The notes under the pieces are model-generated. The model was not told the DNA's origin, searched no databases, and saw only the letters and a list, made by a program, of their open reading frames with translations. A stretch of 64,000 nucleotides of DNA, from assembly GCA_017311185.1 (NCBI GenBank), contig JAESUZ010000118.1, positions 62,001-126,000 on the forward strand, written 5' to 3'. Of the stretch, positions 49,461 to 60,559 are shown in pieces; position 1 is the first letter of the stretch; every line of letters starts with the position of its first letter. The position numbers and the translations under genes were made by a program. This DNA comes from Proteles cristata cristata. Taxonomy: Eukaryota; Chordata; Mammalia; Carnivora; Hyaenidae.

Positions 49461-49590
49461 TTAATAGTATATATATAGTATACTTAAAGTTAATAGTATA
49501 TAGTATGTATATAAACTATATAATATGTGTGTATGTGTATATATATACTATATATATATAATATATATATATATTATATATATATATAGT
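49461..49590. repeat. A/T-rich (TA)n tract after L1 tail
   Basis: TATATA and TATGTA repeats, largely self-complementary, beginning where the L1 3' end finishes. Probably expanded from the L1 tail. Confidence 0.85.
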
Positions 49591-50239
49591 AACTTCTAAA
49601 AAGTGAGATAAGCAAAATGCATAGTGCTGGGGTTAAATCAGAGGTTTAAACACAGCATGATCAAAGATTCAGTGGGCCAAAGCAATCCCCTGCTTGCCTC
49701 TCAACATTACAGGGTCCCAAACAAGTAAGCTCTATTGACCCCATTCTGGAAAATTTTTTAAAGTGGTAATGTAGAGATTAGAGTAATAATCTGACCAGCA
49801 ACCTCTTGTGACAACAGTTAGGTACATTCAATAAGTTAAAGATTGACAAAATGGCCGAGTCCCTTGGCTGAGCCCCTCACTGGGAATGCAAACCATTCTC
49901 CACATGAATGGGCAAAATAATCACGGTGTCTGAAAACAGAAGTTTCCAAGGCTCCTTGATACAGGAGTCCCACAAACTGTACTACCAAACTCACTGATGA
50001 AGCCCTGATGTAGCTACAATTATATTGAAAGAACATAAAAATGTGAAAGCTGCTAAGATCATCAAAGCTGCCATATTCAATCTTTAGGCAAGAATTTTTG
50101 TCTCCTTTACCGGAATATTTTATGAGAATACATATTATTCTGGCTGGGTAAGAGTTCCCTTACCTAATATTATAAATTGAAATCTGTTGATAAAGTCCTT
50201 AATAGAGTCTACAGTTGAAGAACAGAAGAGTTGAAGGAA
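49591..50239. other. Unassigned sequence before ERV pol remnant
   Basis: Neither SINE nor L1. Could be upstream ERV internal sequence, but I see no domain. The 66-codon minus frame at 49836-50036 has no recognisable family. Confidence 0.35.
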
Positions 50240-52490
50240 TTAAGGTAAAAATTTGTAGGGGAATTGGTATATTGAAATAGATCCCATGTGAAGGGGCTGT
50301 GCTCCTTCCCTCTAGCTGACTCTATTATGGGGATAAAAATCGTATGTAACATTTCAAGCAATGTTAACAGAATATGTTAAGTGAAAACCAGTAAGATGGT
50401 GGGAATCCATTCAATCAAAGCTGGAACAATAGTGGGAATAAATTCTCTGTACATTACCCCTGTGTGGAGCCTGGAATGGGGCTATGGAAAAGCCTGTAGG
50501 ATTCCCAGAGATGAGTAGTAGGACTTTGAACTAAAGAATTTCCATTTCAGGGCTATTTACTAACCTGCTGTCTGGTATTAATTGATGCAAGAGGATGACT
50601 ACAGGAACAATCTTTAATCCTAACATATCCATAATGCCTAGGATATTATCTGGAGATGTTGGGGGTGTGGCAGTGTCCAGAAGAGTTGCATGATAACATA
50701 GAAATGGTTTATTTAGGATCATGCTGCCTCCTTGGGAATTCGAGGAGGAGATGCTCAAGCAGGTAGCTTCTTTTTCCCCAGGACTGACTCAAACTGTGTG
50801 AGGAGCCACATGACTCTGTGATCACTAGGACAGGGTCCTATGAACAATACGCAACTGACCAAAGAGCTACCTGTACTGGGGATGGTAGTTCCATGATGAA
50901 TGGACAACATCCTCTTTGGAAACCTCCTGCATTAAGACCAGCAATGGAAAGACACACACTGAAGACAAACTCAGTGAGCTGAATTACATTTTCTTACCAA
51001 TGACAGAACATCTAAACAATGGGGAAAATACCCTCTGTTTGGGTTTTTACAGACTCCTGGAAAGCGACCAATGTCCTGGACATTTGGTCAGACAAAAGGG
51101 CAATGGAAACTTGGTCTACTAAAAGAGTATTCACATGGGGCACAACCCTGCTGATACTTAGGGTAGGAGATGTCAGCACCCATCAGAAGTAGCTTCTTCC
51201 AGGTTCAGAATGTGTCTGGAATTAACAAGCAAATATGCCCATGTTCTCCCGTGAGATGGCCAACTAGTCCAGGAAATGAATCCACAGGCAGCCATTACAA
51301 CAACCTGGACAGCATCTTCTTGCATCCTCTGTGGCACAAAATGCCAGTAAGAGCTATAATGTCTGTCAACAGGAGAAATGCCAGGGGGCCATGTGTCAGA
51401 TTCCCTGATGGGAAGGCCCTCATCACAGCTGCCAAGTCAGGCTGATGTTGGTGGCCCGGAGTCAGGCTATATCTGGTAACCACAAATGGGTTCTTCCGCG
51501 AACAGACACTGACCCCGTCCTGGACTTTGCTTACTTAGAAATACAAATACTTACAATAGTAGGAAGGAACCTGAACACCAGATATGCCAATTTGAACATC
51601 TAATCATCATTTCTTTATACCAAAGAACACACTTCAGAGCCCATAATGTCCAACAGTACGCACGGAGTGATTCTCCTCAGTACTAGCTTGGTAGAGAATT
51701 ACAATCGACAGTGAAAACATTGGTTGCCTAACAGAGAGAGAAATAAAAATATGAAGGGCATGTGCATATACACCTCCATGAGCGGGTGCTAACACTCAAC
51801 GTGAGTAGGCTTTAAAGGATACACTGTATCCTTTATTTTTCTTGTAAATCTGTAGCAGAGAGTAGGGAAGGATGCTGGTATCGTCTTCCCTAACTCACTT
51901 TCTTTTGTCCGCTCCTTTCTGCTGCAGCAGTCATATGACCAGGGCTTTAATTCCAAGGGCTGTAAGGAGGGATGATTCGAAAGCAACAAAGTTTATATAT
52001 GAAACCTTTATGCCAGAATTCCTTAAGGCCTGATGGGGAAGAAGGTGCCTTTAAGTTATCTCACAAAATTGGGACTAACAGTAAATGTAGCTATACTGCT
52101 CGATGGTCAAGAGAGCTCACTGGTTCTCCATGTAACCTTATTTTATGTGAAAAGGAAGGGATTAAGCAGGAGGTACTTGCTAGACTAGTATTGGTGCCTG
52201 CAGGGTGGCCAAAACCTAAGTTCCTTCCCAAAGGAGGGTTTGGATATAAATGGATAGGAAGAGGAATTGTAGCTTAATGAAGTAATGAATAAATGAGGTC
52301 CATAGCAAAGGAAATCCAGTATTACTTTATCACCTCGGAAGAAGGATCAGAGCAAGAGGATATGGTGTCTTACTTCAATTATACGTATAGATATATATGT
52401 GCTTCCAAGAGTGAACACATTTGTTTGTGGACACCACTCACACTTTTGGGACCTGAAATGCTGAAGGAAAGCCTGCAAATTTGAGGAGCT
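50240..52490 (+). pseudogene. Endogenous retrovirus pol remnant (RNase H to integrase)
   Basis: RNase H landmarks appear in one common frame: DGSS at 50881-50892, TDSW at 51049-51060 and a THQK ending at 51189. This is the Asp...Asp...His-Gln-Lys order expected of retroviral RNase H. Text after it (about 51200-51780) is compatible with integrase but shifts frame. Stops and frameshifts interrupt every frame, the longest being 91 and 101 codons at 51170-51445 and 51972-52277. Non-functional. The part before 50850 is assigned only by continuity. The ERV class is not decided. Confidence 0.75.
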
Positions 52491-52589
52491 GTGCCTTGGG
52501 GGTATTTTTTAAAATTATTAACATTTAAGAGATTACTACTCATTAAATACATTTAAGTGATTGTAATTTAAGCGGCTGTGTACAAGGCT

Positions 52590-52805
52590 TAATTTAAAAA
52601 TTTTTTAATTTCTAGTATAATTAACAATGTTAGGGTAGTTTCAGGTATACAACATAGTGATGCAGTAATTCTACACATTACTCATTGTTCATCATAAATG
52701 TACTCTTAATTCCTGATTTCACCCATCCCCCCCACCCCGTCATCTCCCCTCCAGCAACCACCAGTTCTCTATAGTTAAGACTTTAAAAAATATTTTTATT
52801 TGTTC
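52590..52805 (-). mobile_element. L1 3'-end fragment, antisense
   Basis: TTTCAGGTATACAACATAGTGA (52641) and the C-rich CACCCATCCCCCCCACCCC (52719) match the complement of an L1 3'UTR. Confidence 0.75.
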
Positions 52806-52924
52806 CCTTTTCACATGGTAATGATGAGCTGGAAAGATTATGAATCACTCTATGAGATGCCAGTAAGATATTAGTACTCTAGTCATTTGACTCCTGTATA
52901 ATTTTGCTTTAAATGTGTGGCCAA

Positions 52925-53143
52925 GGGGCGCCTGGGTGGCTTAGTCGGTTGAGCGTCCGACTTTCGCTTAGGTCATGATCTCGCGGTTCGTGGGTTCGAG
53001 CCCCGCGTCGGGCTCTGTGCTGACTGCCAGCTCAGAGCCTGGAGCCTGTTTCAGAGTCTGTCACTCCCTCTCTCTCTGACCCTCCCCTGCTCACGCTGTC
53101 TGTCTCTCATAGAAATAAATAAAACATTAAACAAACAAAAAAA
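52925..53143 (+). mobile_element. Young felid CAN-SINE
   Basis: Near-consensus: GGGGCGCCTGGGTGGCTTAG, CTCGCGGTTCGTGGG, GGTTCGAGCCCCGCGTCGGG. Perfect 16-bp duplication CTTTAAATGTGTGGCC at 52907-52922 and 53144-53159. Confidence 0.98.
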
Positions 53144-53196
53144 CTTTAAATGTGTGGCCTGAGACCATGGAGTATACTGTTAATTGAAAAAACAAG

Positions 53197-53384
53197 TAGA
53201 CTCTGCCCACATCTTGGCACAGAGCTCTGAAAAGTCTAATTTTTTAAGTGGTAAGACCATTAGGTACCTCTTTTATTCTACTGAAGAGAATGAGTAAGTT
53301 CCTGGAAGAGGGGGGTAGTAGGGCCATGATTAGAAACTTGGAATTCTCAGCTCTCCCTAATTCAGAGAGGAAATGAAAACAGCA
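53197..53384 (+). mobile_element. Partial LTR, same family as the LTR at 36 kb
   Basis: ATCTTGGCACAGAGCTCTG then TTAAGTGGTAAGACCATTAG parallels CTCCTGGCACAGAGCTCC and CTAAGTGATAAGAGCACCAG at 36.08 kb. ATTAGAAACTTGGAATTCTCAG parallels AATTACAAGTTGGAATTGTCAG at about 36205. Only the first ~190 bp remain. Confidence 0.7.
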
Positions 53385-53474
53385 TTTTTAGAGATAAATG
53401 CACTCACATGTTTATTGCAGTATTATTTATGACTGCCAAGGTACAGAAACCCAAGTGTTTATCAACAGGTGAAT
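53385..53474 (+). mobile_element. Short L1 ORF2/3' fragment
   Basis: TGTTTATTGCAGTATTATTTATG and CCCAAGTGTTTATCAACAGGTGAATGG match the L1 ORF2 C-terminal region. Confidence 0.7.
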
Positions 53475-53695
53475 GGGGGCACCTGGGTGGCTTAGTCGGT
53501 TAAGCGTCCGACTTTCGCTTTTAGGTCATGATCTTGCGGTTTGTGGGTTCGAGCCCCGCGTCGGGCCCTGTGCTGACTGCCAGCTCAGAGCCTGGAGCCT
53601 GTTTCAGTCTGTGACTCCCTCTCTCTCTCTCTGACCCTCCCCTGCTCATGCTCTCTCTCTCTCTCTCTCCTAGAAATAAAAAACATTTAAAAACA
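53475..53695 (+). mobile_element. Young felid CAN-SINE
   Basis: GGGGGCACCTGGGTGGCTTAG head, GGTTCGAGCCCCGCGTCGGG B-box region, long (CT)n and A-tail. A TTT insertion near 53521 in the A-to-B spacer. Target duplication not clear. Confidence 0.95.
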
Positions 53696-56148
53696 TTTTA
53701 AAAAAATAAAAAATAAATAAAAATTTAAAAATAGAAAAAGATTTTCAGTCACCTTGATAAGAACGATTTTAGATGAATAAGGGAGAAGACACACTGTATT
53801 GAACTGAGAGTATCAGCAGATGGTAATTCAACGGTGACAGTTTAATGAGCTACCCACCCCACACAAAACATTAGTGCTTTATCAGTTATTACAGATTAAG
53901 GAGAACACCAAAGGAGTTTGAAAATACGAGCGAAAATTAATATCCTCTTAATCCAAGGAATATTCTCCCACCTCTACTCCTGTTCCTATCTCCTCTACTC
54001 CCACCCACTGCACATTGTTTTCAATACAACTATCTCAAATGAATTCATTTTGCCCTTTCCTCAAGTATTACTAATCTCTAGGACACAGAGTTTCCAACAA
54101 CTGCTTATGATGAAACCAACAACGCTATTTCTGAGGCCCACATTGAAACAGACATTTCAAATTATTTTTAACCGTTTTCATACCAACCAAGAAATACACT
54201 GCCTCATTTTAACAGTGATGAATACATAGTTAACATGATAGAGGCCAGGAGTCAGCCACCAAGTAGGTGACAAGCCTAACTGACCTAAGGTTTTAAACTG
54301 CAGTTTTCACCAAATCACACAGCCATTCCCCAGACAAACACAAGCTATCATGTTTCTGAAAAGTTGGCAGCTGCTCCTTTAGCCTTTTTTCCTCATTGCT
54401 ATGCACCTGGTGTAATCCACTTCCTGTGGTCAACATTCCTTCAGAGCAAGTGTAAATTAGCATATCTCTTGGCATCTTTCTGCCCTTGCCTCTATTCATA
54501 GAAAAGAAAAGTCAAAAGAGAGGGGTCAGCTAATGCAGATCAAGCCAAAATTATAAAGACATTAAAAAATAGAACTTTAGAGAGAGGAGTCCTGTTGGTA
54601 ATGCGAATCCTGGAAACTGACACATAACCACAGGCTTAACAAGGAAGAAAATGGCCTTCACAAAAGCACATGTGTTGACACTTGAGCTAAAGGGAAGTTA
54701 GGGTTTGCAAGGGGAAGTGGGTGGGGAGGAAGAATTTCTTACTTTTGGGTTTTGTCAGTGATTTTTTATCTTTTGTCAAAATCTGGAAAAAGACTATTCT
54801 GGAAAATACAGTCCCTCTTAAGGCATACTACACATCGACTGGTGCATGAGTTTCCTAAGGTTATTAGCACTCTCTAAAAATTTTTATTCAGTATTTTGCT
54901 TACATACCTGCCTGCCTTTCTATAATAAAGATCTGGAAGATTTTCTTTGTATTATCAGTAGAAAAGGGAAAACTCTTCATATTGCAGTGTTAATTGTTTA
55001 GAGAGTGTAATAAATTTCTAGAATTTTAAAAATAATTTTCATTTCATTCCCAGGCCTTCTCTGTCAAGGTAATGATTTTCATTTGAAAGAACCAATCTCT
55101 GGATTTTAAATGTCAGTCATTTAATATTAAGACCACCCATAAAATCATTCCATGATCTTATCATAAAAGCCAAATACAGTTTTATGGTTTCTCTTATCTT
55201 TTCCTCTGGGGGCATTAATATGCATTATTTTATTCATCTGCAACTTTTATTTTAGAGCCTTTATCTTTCAGGCATGTAAGTTCTTCTCAATGAAAACTGC
55301 AAGTTGGCCAGCTGTCAGCCTGATCCTTACAGGAAGGAAAATGACCCAGCCAAAACAAATTCTGGAGGAACGATCCAGAAAGATCTGGAGAAAGGTTTTC
55401 CAAGTTGACTCTCCACTTCCACCTTTACTATTTCAAGTGTCTAGTGATCAGACCCAGGATTAATTTTTTTTAAGTTTCTCAGGTGCTTTAAATGCAACCC
55501 AATATTGTGAAGTGCATGCACACACACGAATCCCAACAGGAGCTAGGCAACGACATGATTTCATACAGCTTTCCCCAAAACAGAAAAATTAGAGCTTTCT
55601 TTGCTCTCAAAGGCTGTTCAGCCATTCAGGAGTCATTACAGTTGCCCTTCCACCTGTGCCCTATTCTCCACCGACCAGGAATTATCACGTCAATGCGTAA
55701 CAGCTGCCTTACTTACATTAGGCTCAGCATCTGAGCGCGCAAATTCAGCCGGAGGTAGAGCTACTTAAGCCATGGCAACATTGTGAACAAACAACCCACC
55801 AAACAAACCACAAACAATGAATGATGCCTGAAAGTTTTCCCTCTTTATCGCCTTTTCAGGCAAATTGTAATTTCTGACGGTGGTCCATGAGGATCAGTTT
55901 GTCCATTCCTCTTACAAAACTGTGGAGACATTTAAGTAATTTTCCCATTCTTGGTGTTGGTGGGGAGAGCTCTTCACCACAGGTAAACTCAAGAGTGGTA
56001 GAAAGTGCTCTATGCTCTAGGAGAAGTTCATTCAGGCTCTGCACAGACGTGGTGTGGTCACCAGCCCCCTAATGATCCATATCCTGGTTTTTATACTTGT
56101 GTTCACATTATAGAACAGCTATACCAAATTACATGATGCTAAGCTTAT
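53696..56148. other. Intergenic, mainly unique
   Basis: No confident repeat or coding exon. Open frames (53918-54229, 55492-55734) show no domain. Confidence 0.5.

Positions 56149-56198
<50 letters not shown>
56149..56198. repeat. (CG)3(CA)n alternating purine-pyrimidine tract
   Basis: CGCGCG leading into about 20 CA units. It gives the poly-HT translation in the 56097-56495 frame, which is not a real protein. Confidence 0.97.
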
Positions 56199-56199
<1 letters not shown>

Positions 56200-56770
56200 T
56201 ATCTCACAGTTCACAAGGCAGAAGTCCTACTAGTATCACCAACCTCAAATTAACGTGTTGGCAGGGACGCATTCCTTACCGGAGGCTCTGGGTATCAACC
56301 TCCTTCCCAACGCTTTCACATTCTCCAACGAGTTCAGTTTCTCATGGTTGTAGCATTGAGTACTACAACCCTTCACTATCACTCAGAAAACAGTCTTCAG
56401 TCCTACAGCTGGTCAGTGTATGTCCTTACACATTGGATAAAGTCCTAGGAGCCTTTCTCCAGTCACTGTATGTGGATTTCATGACTCAGAGTTGACAATA
56501 GCACCTCAAAGTCCTCACACTGTCAGGAATCTCACTGACTTCCCTTCTACCATTTGCCCCCACCTTCTTCCTCAAGCTTCCTCTTATGCTTTTAAGGCCT
56601 TAAGTGATTTCACTGAACTCACCTGAAGAATCCAGAATAATCATCACACCTAAAGTCCATATCCTTAATTACATTTGCAAATTCCCCTTTGCCATATAAC
56701 GTAACATATCTACCTATTCCAGGGATTAAGGAGCAAACATCTTTAGGAGTAGCGATTATGATGCCTAGCA
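56199..56770 (-). mobile_element. MaLR-type LTR remnant, antisense
   Basis: TTATCTCACAGTTCACAAGGCAGAAG, GTGTTGGCAGGGACGCATTCC, CCTTTGCCATATAACGTAACATAT and ATGATGCCTAGCAC in this order match the complement of a MaLR-like LTR. Diverged. Confidence 0.6.
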
Positions 56771-56999
56771 CATGCCTTTGCATAACTCCCTCCTCTTAAC
56801 TATGGAATGGATTTATCAAGTAAAATGCAACAGAAGTTATGAGATATCGCTTTCAAAATTAGTTATAAAAGGAATTCAAATTCCATCTTGGGGCACTGTT
56901 TCTTTCTTGATCCCTTGCTCTGGGGATACCACTTGCCATGTTGTGAGAAAAACGTACAGTGAAAAGGTCCATGGAATTCAGCTTAGGAGCAGAAGCAGA

Positions 57000-57242
57000 T
57001 ATTCTTAGGACTGGTATCAGCCAAATGAATGACTTTGGAAATAAATCTCCCTAAGCAGAGCCTTGAAACATCTGCAGGTACAGCCAATATCTTGATTGAA
57101 TCTTTGTGAAAAGAACCTGTGTCAGACATACCCAGCTAAGCCACTCCCATATTTGTGACATACAGAAACTAAAATAAGGCTTGTTGTTTTAAACTGCTAA
57201 ATCCTGGAAGTATTGGTTATGAACTTGGAACATAGTAACCTT
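57000..57242 (+). mobile_element. MaLR-type LTR 3' part
   Basis: ACCCAGCTAAGCCACTCCC (57129) then CATACAGAAACTAAAATAAGGCTTGTTGTTTTAAACTGC (split over 57160-57200) matches the 3' end of MLT/MST-like LTRs. The left edge is uncertain. Confidence 0.55.
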
Positions 57243-57264
57243 GGGTTTAAGAAGACCGATCTAC

Positions 57265-57896
57265 TACAGCCCCTCTGGAAAACAGTGTGGAGGTTCCTCA
57301 GGAAACTAACAATAGAACTCCCCTAGGACCCAGCAATAGCACTGCTAGGAATTTACCCAAGGGATACAGAAATGCTAAGGCATAGGAGCACATGGACCCC
57401 AATGTTCATAGCAGCACTCTCCACAATAGCTAAAACATGGAAAGAGCCTAAGGGTCCATCCACGGACGAATGGATCAAGAAGATGTGGTTTATCTATACA
57501 ATGGAATACTCCATGGCAATGAGAAAGAATGAAATCTGACCATGTGTGGCAACGTGGATGGACCTTGAGGGTGTTATGCTGAGCGAAATAAGTCAGGCAG
57601 AGAAGGACAAATATCATATGTTTGCACGTATAGGAGGATTAGGAGGAACTTGACGGAGGAACAAGGGGGGGAAGAAGGGGGAAAATGGTGGGGGAAAGGG
57701 AGAGAGGCAAACCATGAGAGACTCTTGAATGCTGACAAAAACTGAGGACTGATGGATGTGGGGGGGAGGGGGATGGGCATGGAGGAGAGCACTTGTGGGG
57801 ATGAGCACTGGGTGTTATGTGGAAACTAATGTGACAATAAACTATTTGTAAAAAAAAATTAAAATTAAAAAAGTAAAAAAGAAAAAAGAAAAAAAA
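57265..57896 (+). mobile_element. Young 5'-truncated L1 with target duplication
   Basis: About 600 bp of ORF2 C-terminus and 3'UTR (ACAGTGTGGAGGTTCCTCAG, GAGCGAAATAAGTCAGGCAG, G-rich 3'UTR at 57660-57775), ending GACAATAAACTATTTGT plus a long A-rich tail. Perfect 13-bp duplication AAGACCGATCTAC at 57252-57264 and 57897-57909. Low divergence suggests recent insertion. Confidence 0.95.
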
Positions 57897-58014
57897 AAGA
57901 CCGATCTACATAAATAGAGGGAGAAGAAAATACTGAGTTTGTGTTATGATCCGCCACAATTGGGAAAAGAAATGTTGCCCTTCTCTATGGTAGCTATAGC
58001 AGTAAACCTGGGGC

Positions 58015-58187
58015 AGAGTTTCTCAAAGTGGCTCATGGATCACTTATAGTATAAACACCTCAGATGACTAAATAAGTTGCAGATTCCAGGGCCTTCAACA
58101 TTAGAAACTCCATGGAGTGAATGTGCCTTACTAATAAGCTTCTCAAGTGGTATTTATTCTCATAAAATTCTGAGAACCACTGATAAC
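58015..58187 (+). mobile_element. hAT-like MITE fossil (MER20/MER58-like)
   Basis: Terminal texts GTTTCTCAAAGTGGCTCATGG and TCTGAGAACCACTG with matching interior (AACATTAGAAACTCCATGG). Ancient. Confidence 0.6.
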
Positions 58188-58530
58188 GGTGTTTAGGAAT
58201 GCAGACTTTGAACAATCTGTATTTAAATCTCAACTCTTTAGAAAATGTTAACTGTTTTGTTCCTTTAGAATCCCCAGCACCTAAATAGCACCTGCACATA
58301 GTTGGTGCTCAAAAAATGTTTGTCAAGTCAACATTTGACTAAATAAATGACCAAGGGCAATTGTCTTAATTTCACTGCTTTTCTTAATAGAAAAAAAAAT
58401 AAATAAGGACAGTAACCCCTATTTTTAAGGACAATGGTAAGAATTAAATGAACTAATGTGTGTGCAACACATCACATGGTGCCTGGTACCCTAACAATGT
58501 GTACACTGCATGCAGGTACTAATGGTGCCT
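58188..58530 (+). mobile_element. MIR SINE split by an L2 3' piece
   Basis: GGAATGCAGACTTTGAAC and TTTAAATCTCAACTCT match MIR 5'. GAATTAAATGAACTAATGTG and ATGGTGCCTGGTAC match MIR 3'. In between, 58240-58348 (ATCCCCAGCACCTAAATAGC, GGTGCTCAAAAAATGTTTGT) matches an L2 3' end. Confidence 0.6.
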
Positions 58531-58631
58531 GTATTGCTATGGTCATCACATAAGTGTTGGTGACAGCAGCAATGACCCAGGAAACCCTTTGCTCTCAAAA
58601 AAACTCAGGAGTTATAAAATGTGCTCTCTGT

Positions 58632-58696
58632 GGGCACTTGTTGGGATGAGCACTGGGTGTTGTATGTAAGCCAATTTGACAATAAATTACCTTTAA
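58632..58696 (+). mobile_element. Ultra-short L1 3'-end insertion (~65 bp)
   Basis: GGGCACTTGTTGGGATGAGC...GACAATAAATTACC plus A-run matches the last bases of the young L1 at 57785-57850. Flanked by AAAATGTGCTCTCTGT (58616-58631) and AAAATGTGCTTTCTGT (58697-58712), one mismatch. Confidence 0.9.
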
Positions 58697-59051
58697 AAAA
58701 TGTGCTTTCTGTGCTCGTTGAAGAGATGCTAGATGTGCATGCAAGAGGTGAGGATATATTTTCAGTATTTATTAAAAAAAAAAAAACCAACCCAACCCAT
58801 TCTTTAGAAGTTTCAAATAATCTTTTCCAGTGAGGCTGTGAGGGGCTGAAAGGCCGGACATAAGGAAATATAAATTATGTTGAGATTCTTATTTATCCTC
58901 TGCTGCATCCTTTCCCCCTTCTCCCACCCCAAAGGAGGAATTTTTATGTTTCTGGTCCGATATTGCTGCATGTTCACTGGCTTCTGGCACAAAAGATATG
59001 CCAACTGCTCTCAGTACAGTCTTGAAAACACTAAAAAGAATTCAGACTGAA

Positions 59052-59244
59052 GGGCGCCTGGGTAGCTCAGTCAGTTAAGCATCCAAATTTGATCAGGTCA
59101 TGATCTCATGGTTCATGAGTTCAAGCCCTGCATTGGGTTCACTGACATCAGTGCAGAGCCTGGGAATCCTCTGTCTCCATCCCTGTCTGCCCCTCCCCCA
59201 CTCACGCTCTCTTTCAAAAATGAGTAAACATTTATTTAAAAAAT
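59052..59244 (+). mobile_element. CAN-SINE (older)
   Basis: GGGCGCCTGGGTAGCTCAG head, B-box GTTCAAGCCC. Perfect 17-bp duplication AAAGAATTCAGACTGAA at 59035-59051 and 59245-59261. Confidence 0.96.
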
Positions 59245-59444
59245 AAAGAATTCAGACTGAAAGGTGCTCTGTGAATATAAGGTAACAGTGGTATTTGGAA
59301 AAAAAAAAACACCTTTGTGTAATTTAATCACTTCACCAGAATTAAAATATTAGAGTCGGTGACATTTAATTTGGCTTAGAATTTGATTAATATGGGATGT
59401 ATTCATTATCTTGATCGTGTTGCTGATTTTGTGGGAGCAGCACT

Positions 59445-59935
59445 GATTTTAAAATGTGTTCATGGGTCCTCTGATACTCTTCCCTTCAAGTAATGGAGCC
59501 TAATTCCCCCTCCCTTCAGTGTGAGATGCCCTTAGTGATATAACAAATAGGAAAAAGAGGAAGTGATTACAGAGTTCAGAGGCTAGGTCATAACACAATT
59601 CAGTTTCCTCTTTCTTAATGTTTCTTGGATCACACACCCTGGGGGAAGTCACTTGCCATTGTGAGGACACTCAAGTAACCTAAGGCACCTTGTCAACAGC
59701 CAGGAGAGTTAGCCATCTTGGAAACAAATCTTCTGACCTCAAACCATCAGGCATCTGCATTCCTTTTAGAATCTGCCTGGAACTATAGAGAGGCCCTGAG
59801 CCTGAGCCTCGCAGATAAGTTACTCCCCAATCTCTGATCCACAGAAACCGTGGGATGACAAATGCTTGCTGTTTTAAGCCACCAAGTTAGGGGGTAATCT
59901 GTTACACAACAACACACAACTAATGCAAAAGGTAT
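59445..59935 (+). mobile_element. MaLR-type LTR remnant (MLT1-like)
   Basis: GGGTCCTCTGATACTCTTCCC at the left, GGCTAGGTCATAACAC in the middle, and TGCTGTTTTAAGCCACCAAG with GTAATCTGTTACACAACA at the right follow the MLT1 LTR order. Confidence 0.6.
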
Positions 59936-60559
59936 ATACACATGTCAAATTTATCCCATTATACACCTTAAATACGTGTAGCTTATTACTTCTCAGTTAT
60001 AACTCAATAAAACCAAAAAAGTAAAGGATAGTAGAAATACTACAATTTATTATTGAGTGGAAATTTTGCTCTTCTTAAAATGATCAACGTGCAGATTAAA
60101 GCCAGGTGTAGAACTGGATTTTTGGTAAAGGAGACGCCCTGCCCCACAAAAAGAATTCCAGGAAATGATGATGTTACTATTCAAAATAGTATTCGAAGTA
60201 AACAGCCAGCCATGGTTGCTGGATTACTATCCCTGTCGGTTGTCAAGATATTTTTTTTATTTGGTCCAACCACCCCTGATACGCTAAAAAGAAAATTTGA
60301 ACTGAACAGTTTCTTTCTAACAGTAGTGGAGATGATTTAATTAAATAAATCTACTCTTGATTATATTAACAACTGGAAGTAAGAAATAGCTCTGGAGTGA
60401 CACAAAATTCTGTTCAATTATGAAGACGGCAAATGTCACAGGAAGGAAAGAGTGTACATATAATGCAACGTATATGTAGATAAATTTTAGATAGATGGTA
60501 GAGAATTTACAGAATCGCATTTTCCCAGGTTAGGTTGCCTCCCATACCAATATTTGTAG

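Noticed and set aside
51170..52484. Small proteins of 60-100 codons as new genes
   Set aside because: They are pieces of a decayed retroviral pol region, not independent genes.
56097..56495. 132-codon open frame with a poly His-Thr run
   Set aside because: Runs through a (CA)n microsatellite and an antisense LTR remnant; no domain.
53918..57000. PDE4D exon on the minus strand, expected somewhere downstream from synteny
   Set aside because: No conserved phosphodiesterase text was seen in any frame. The gene probably lies beyond the window.
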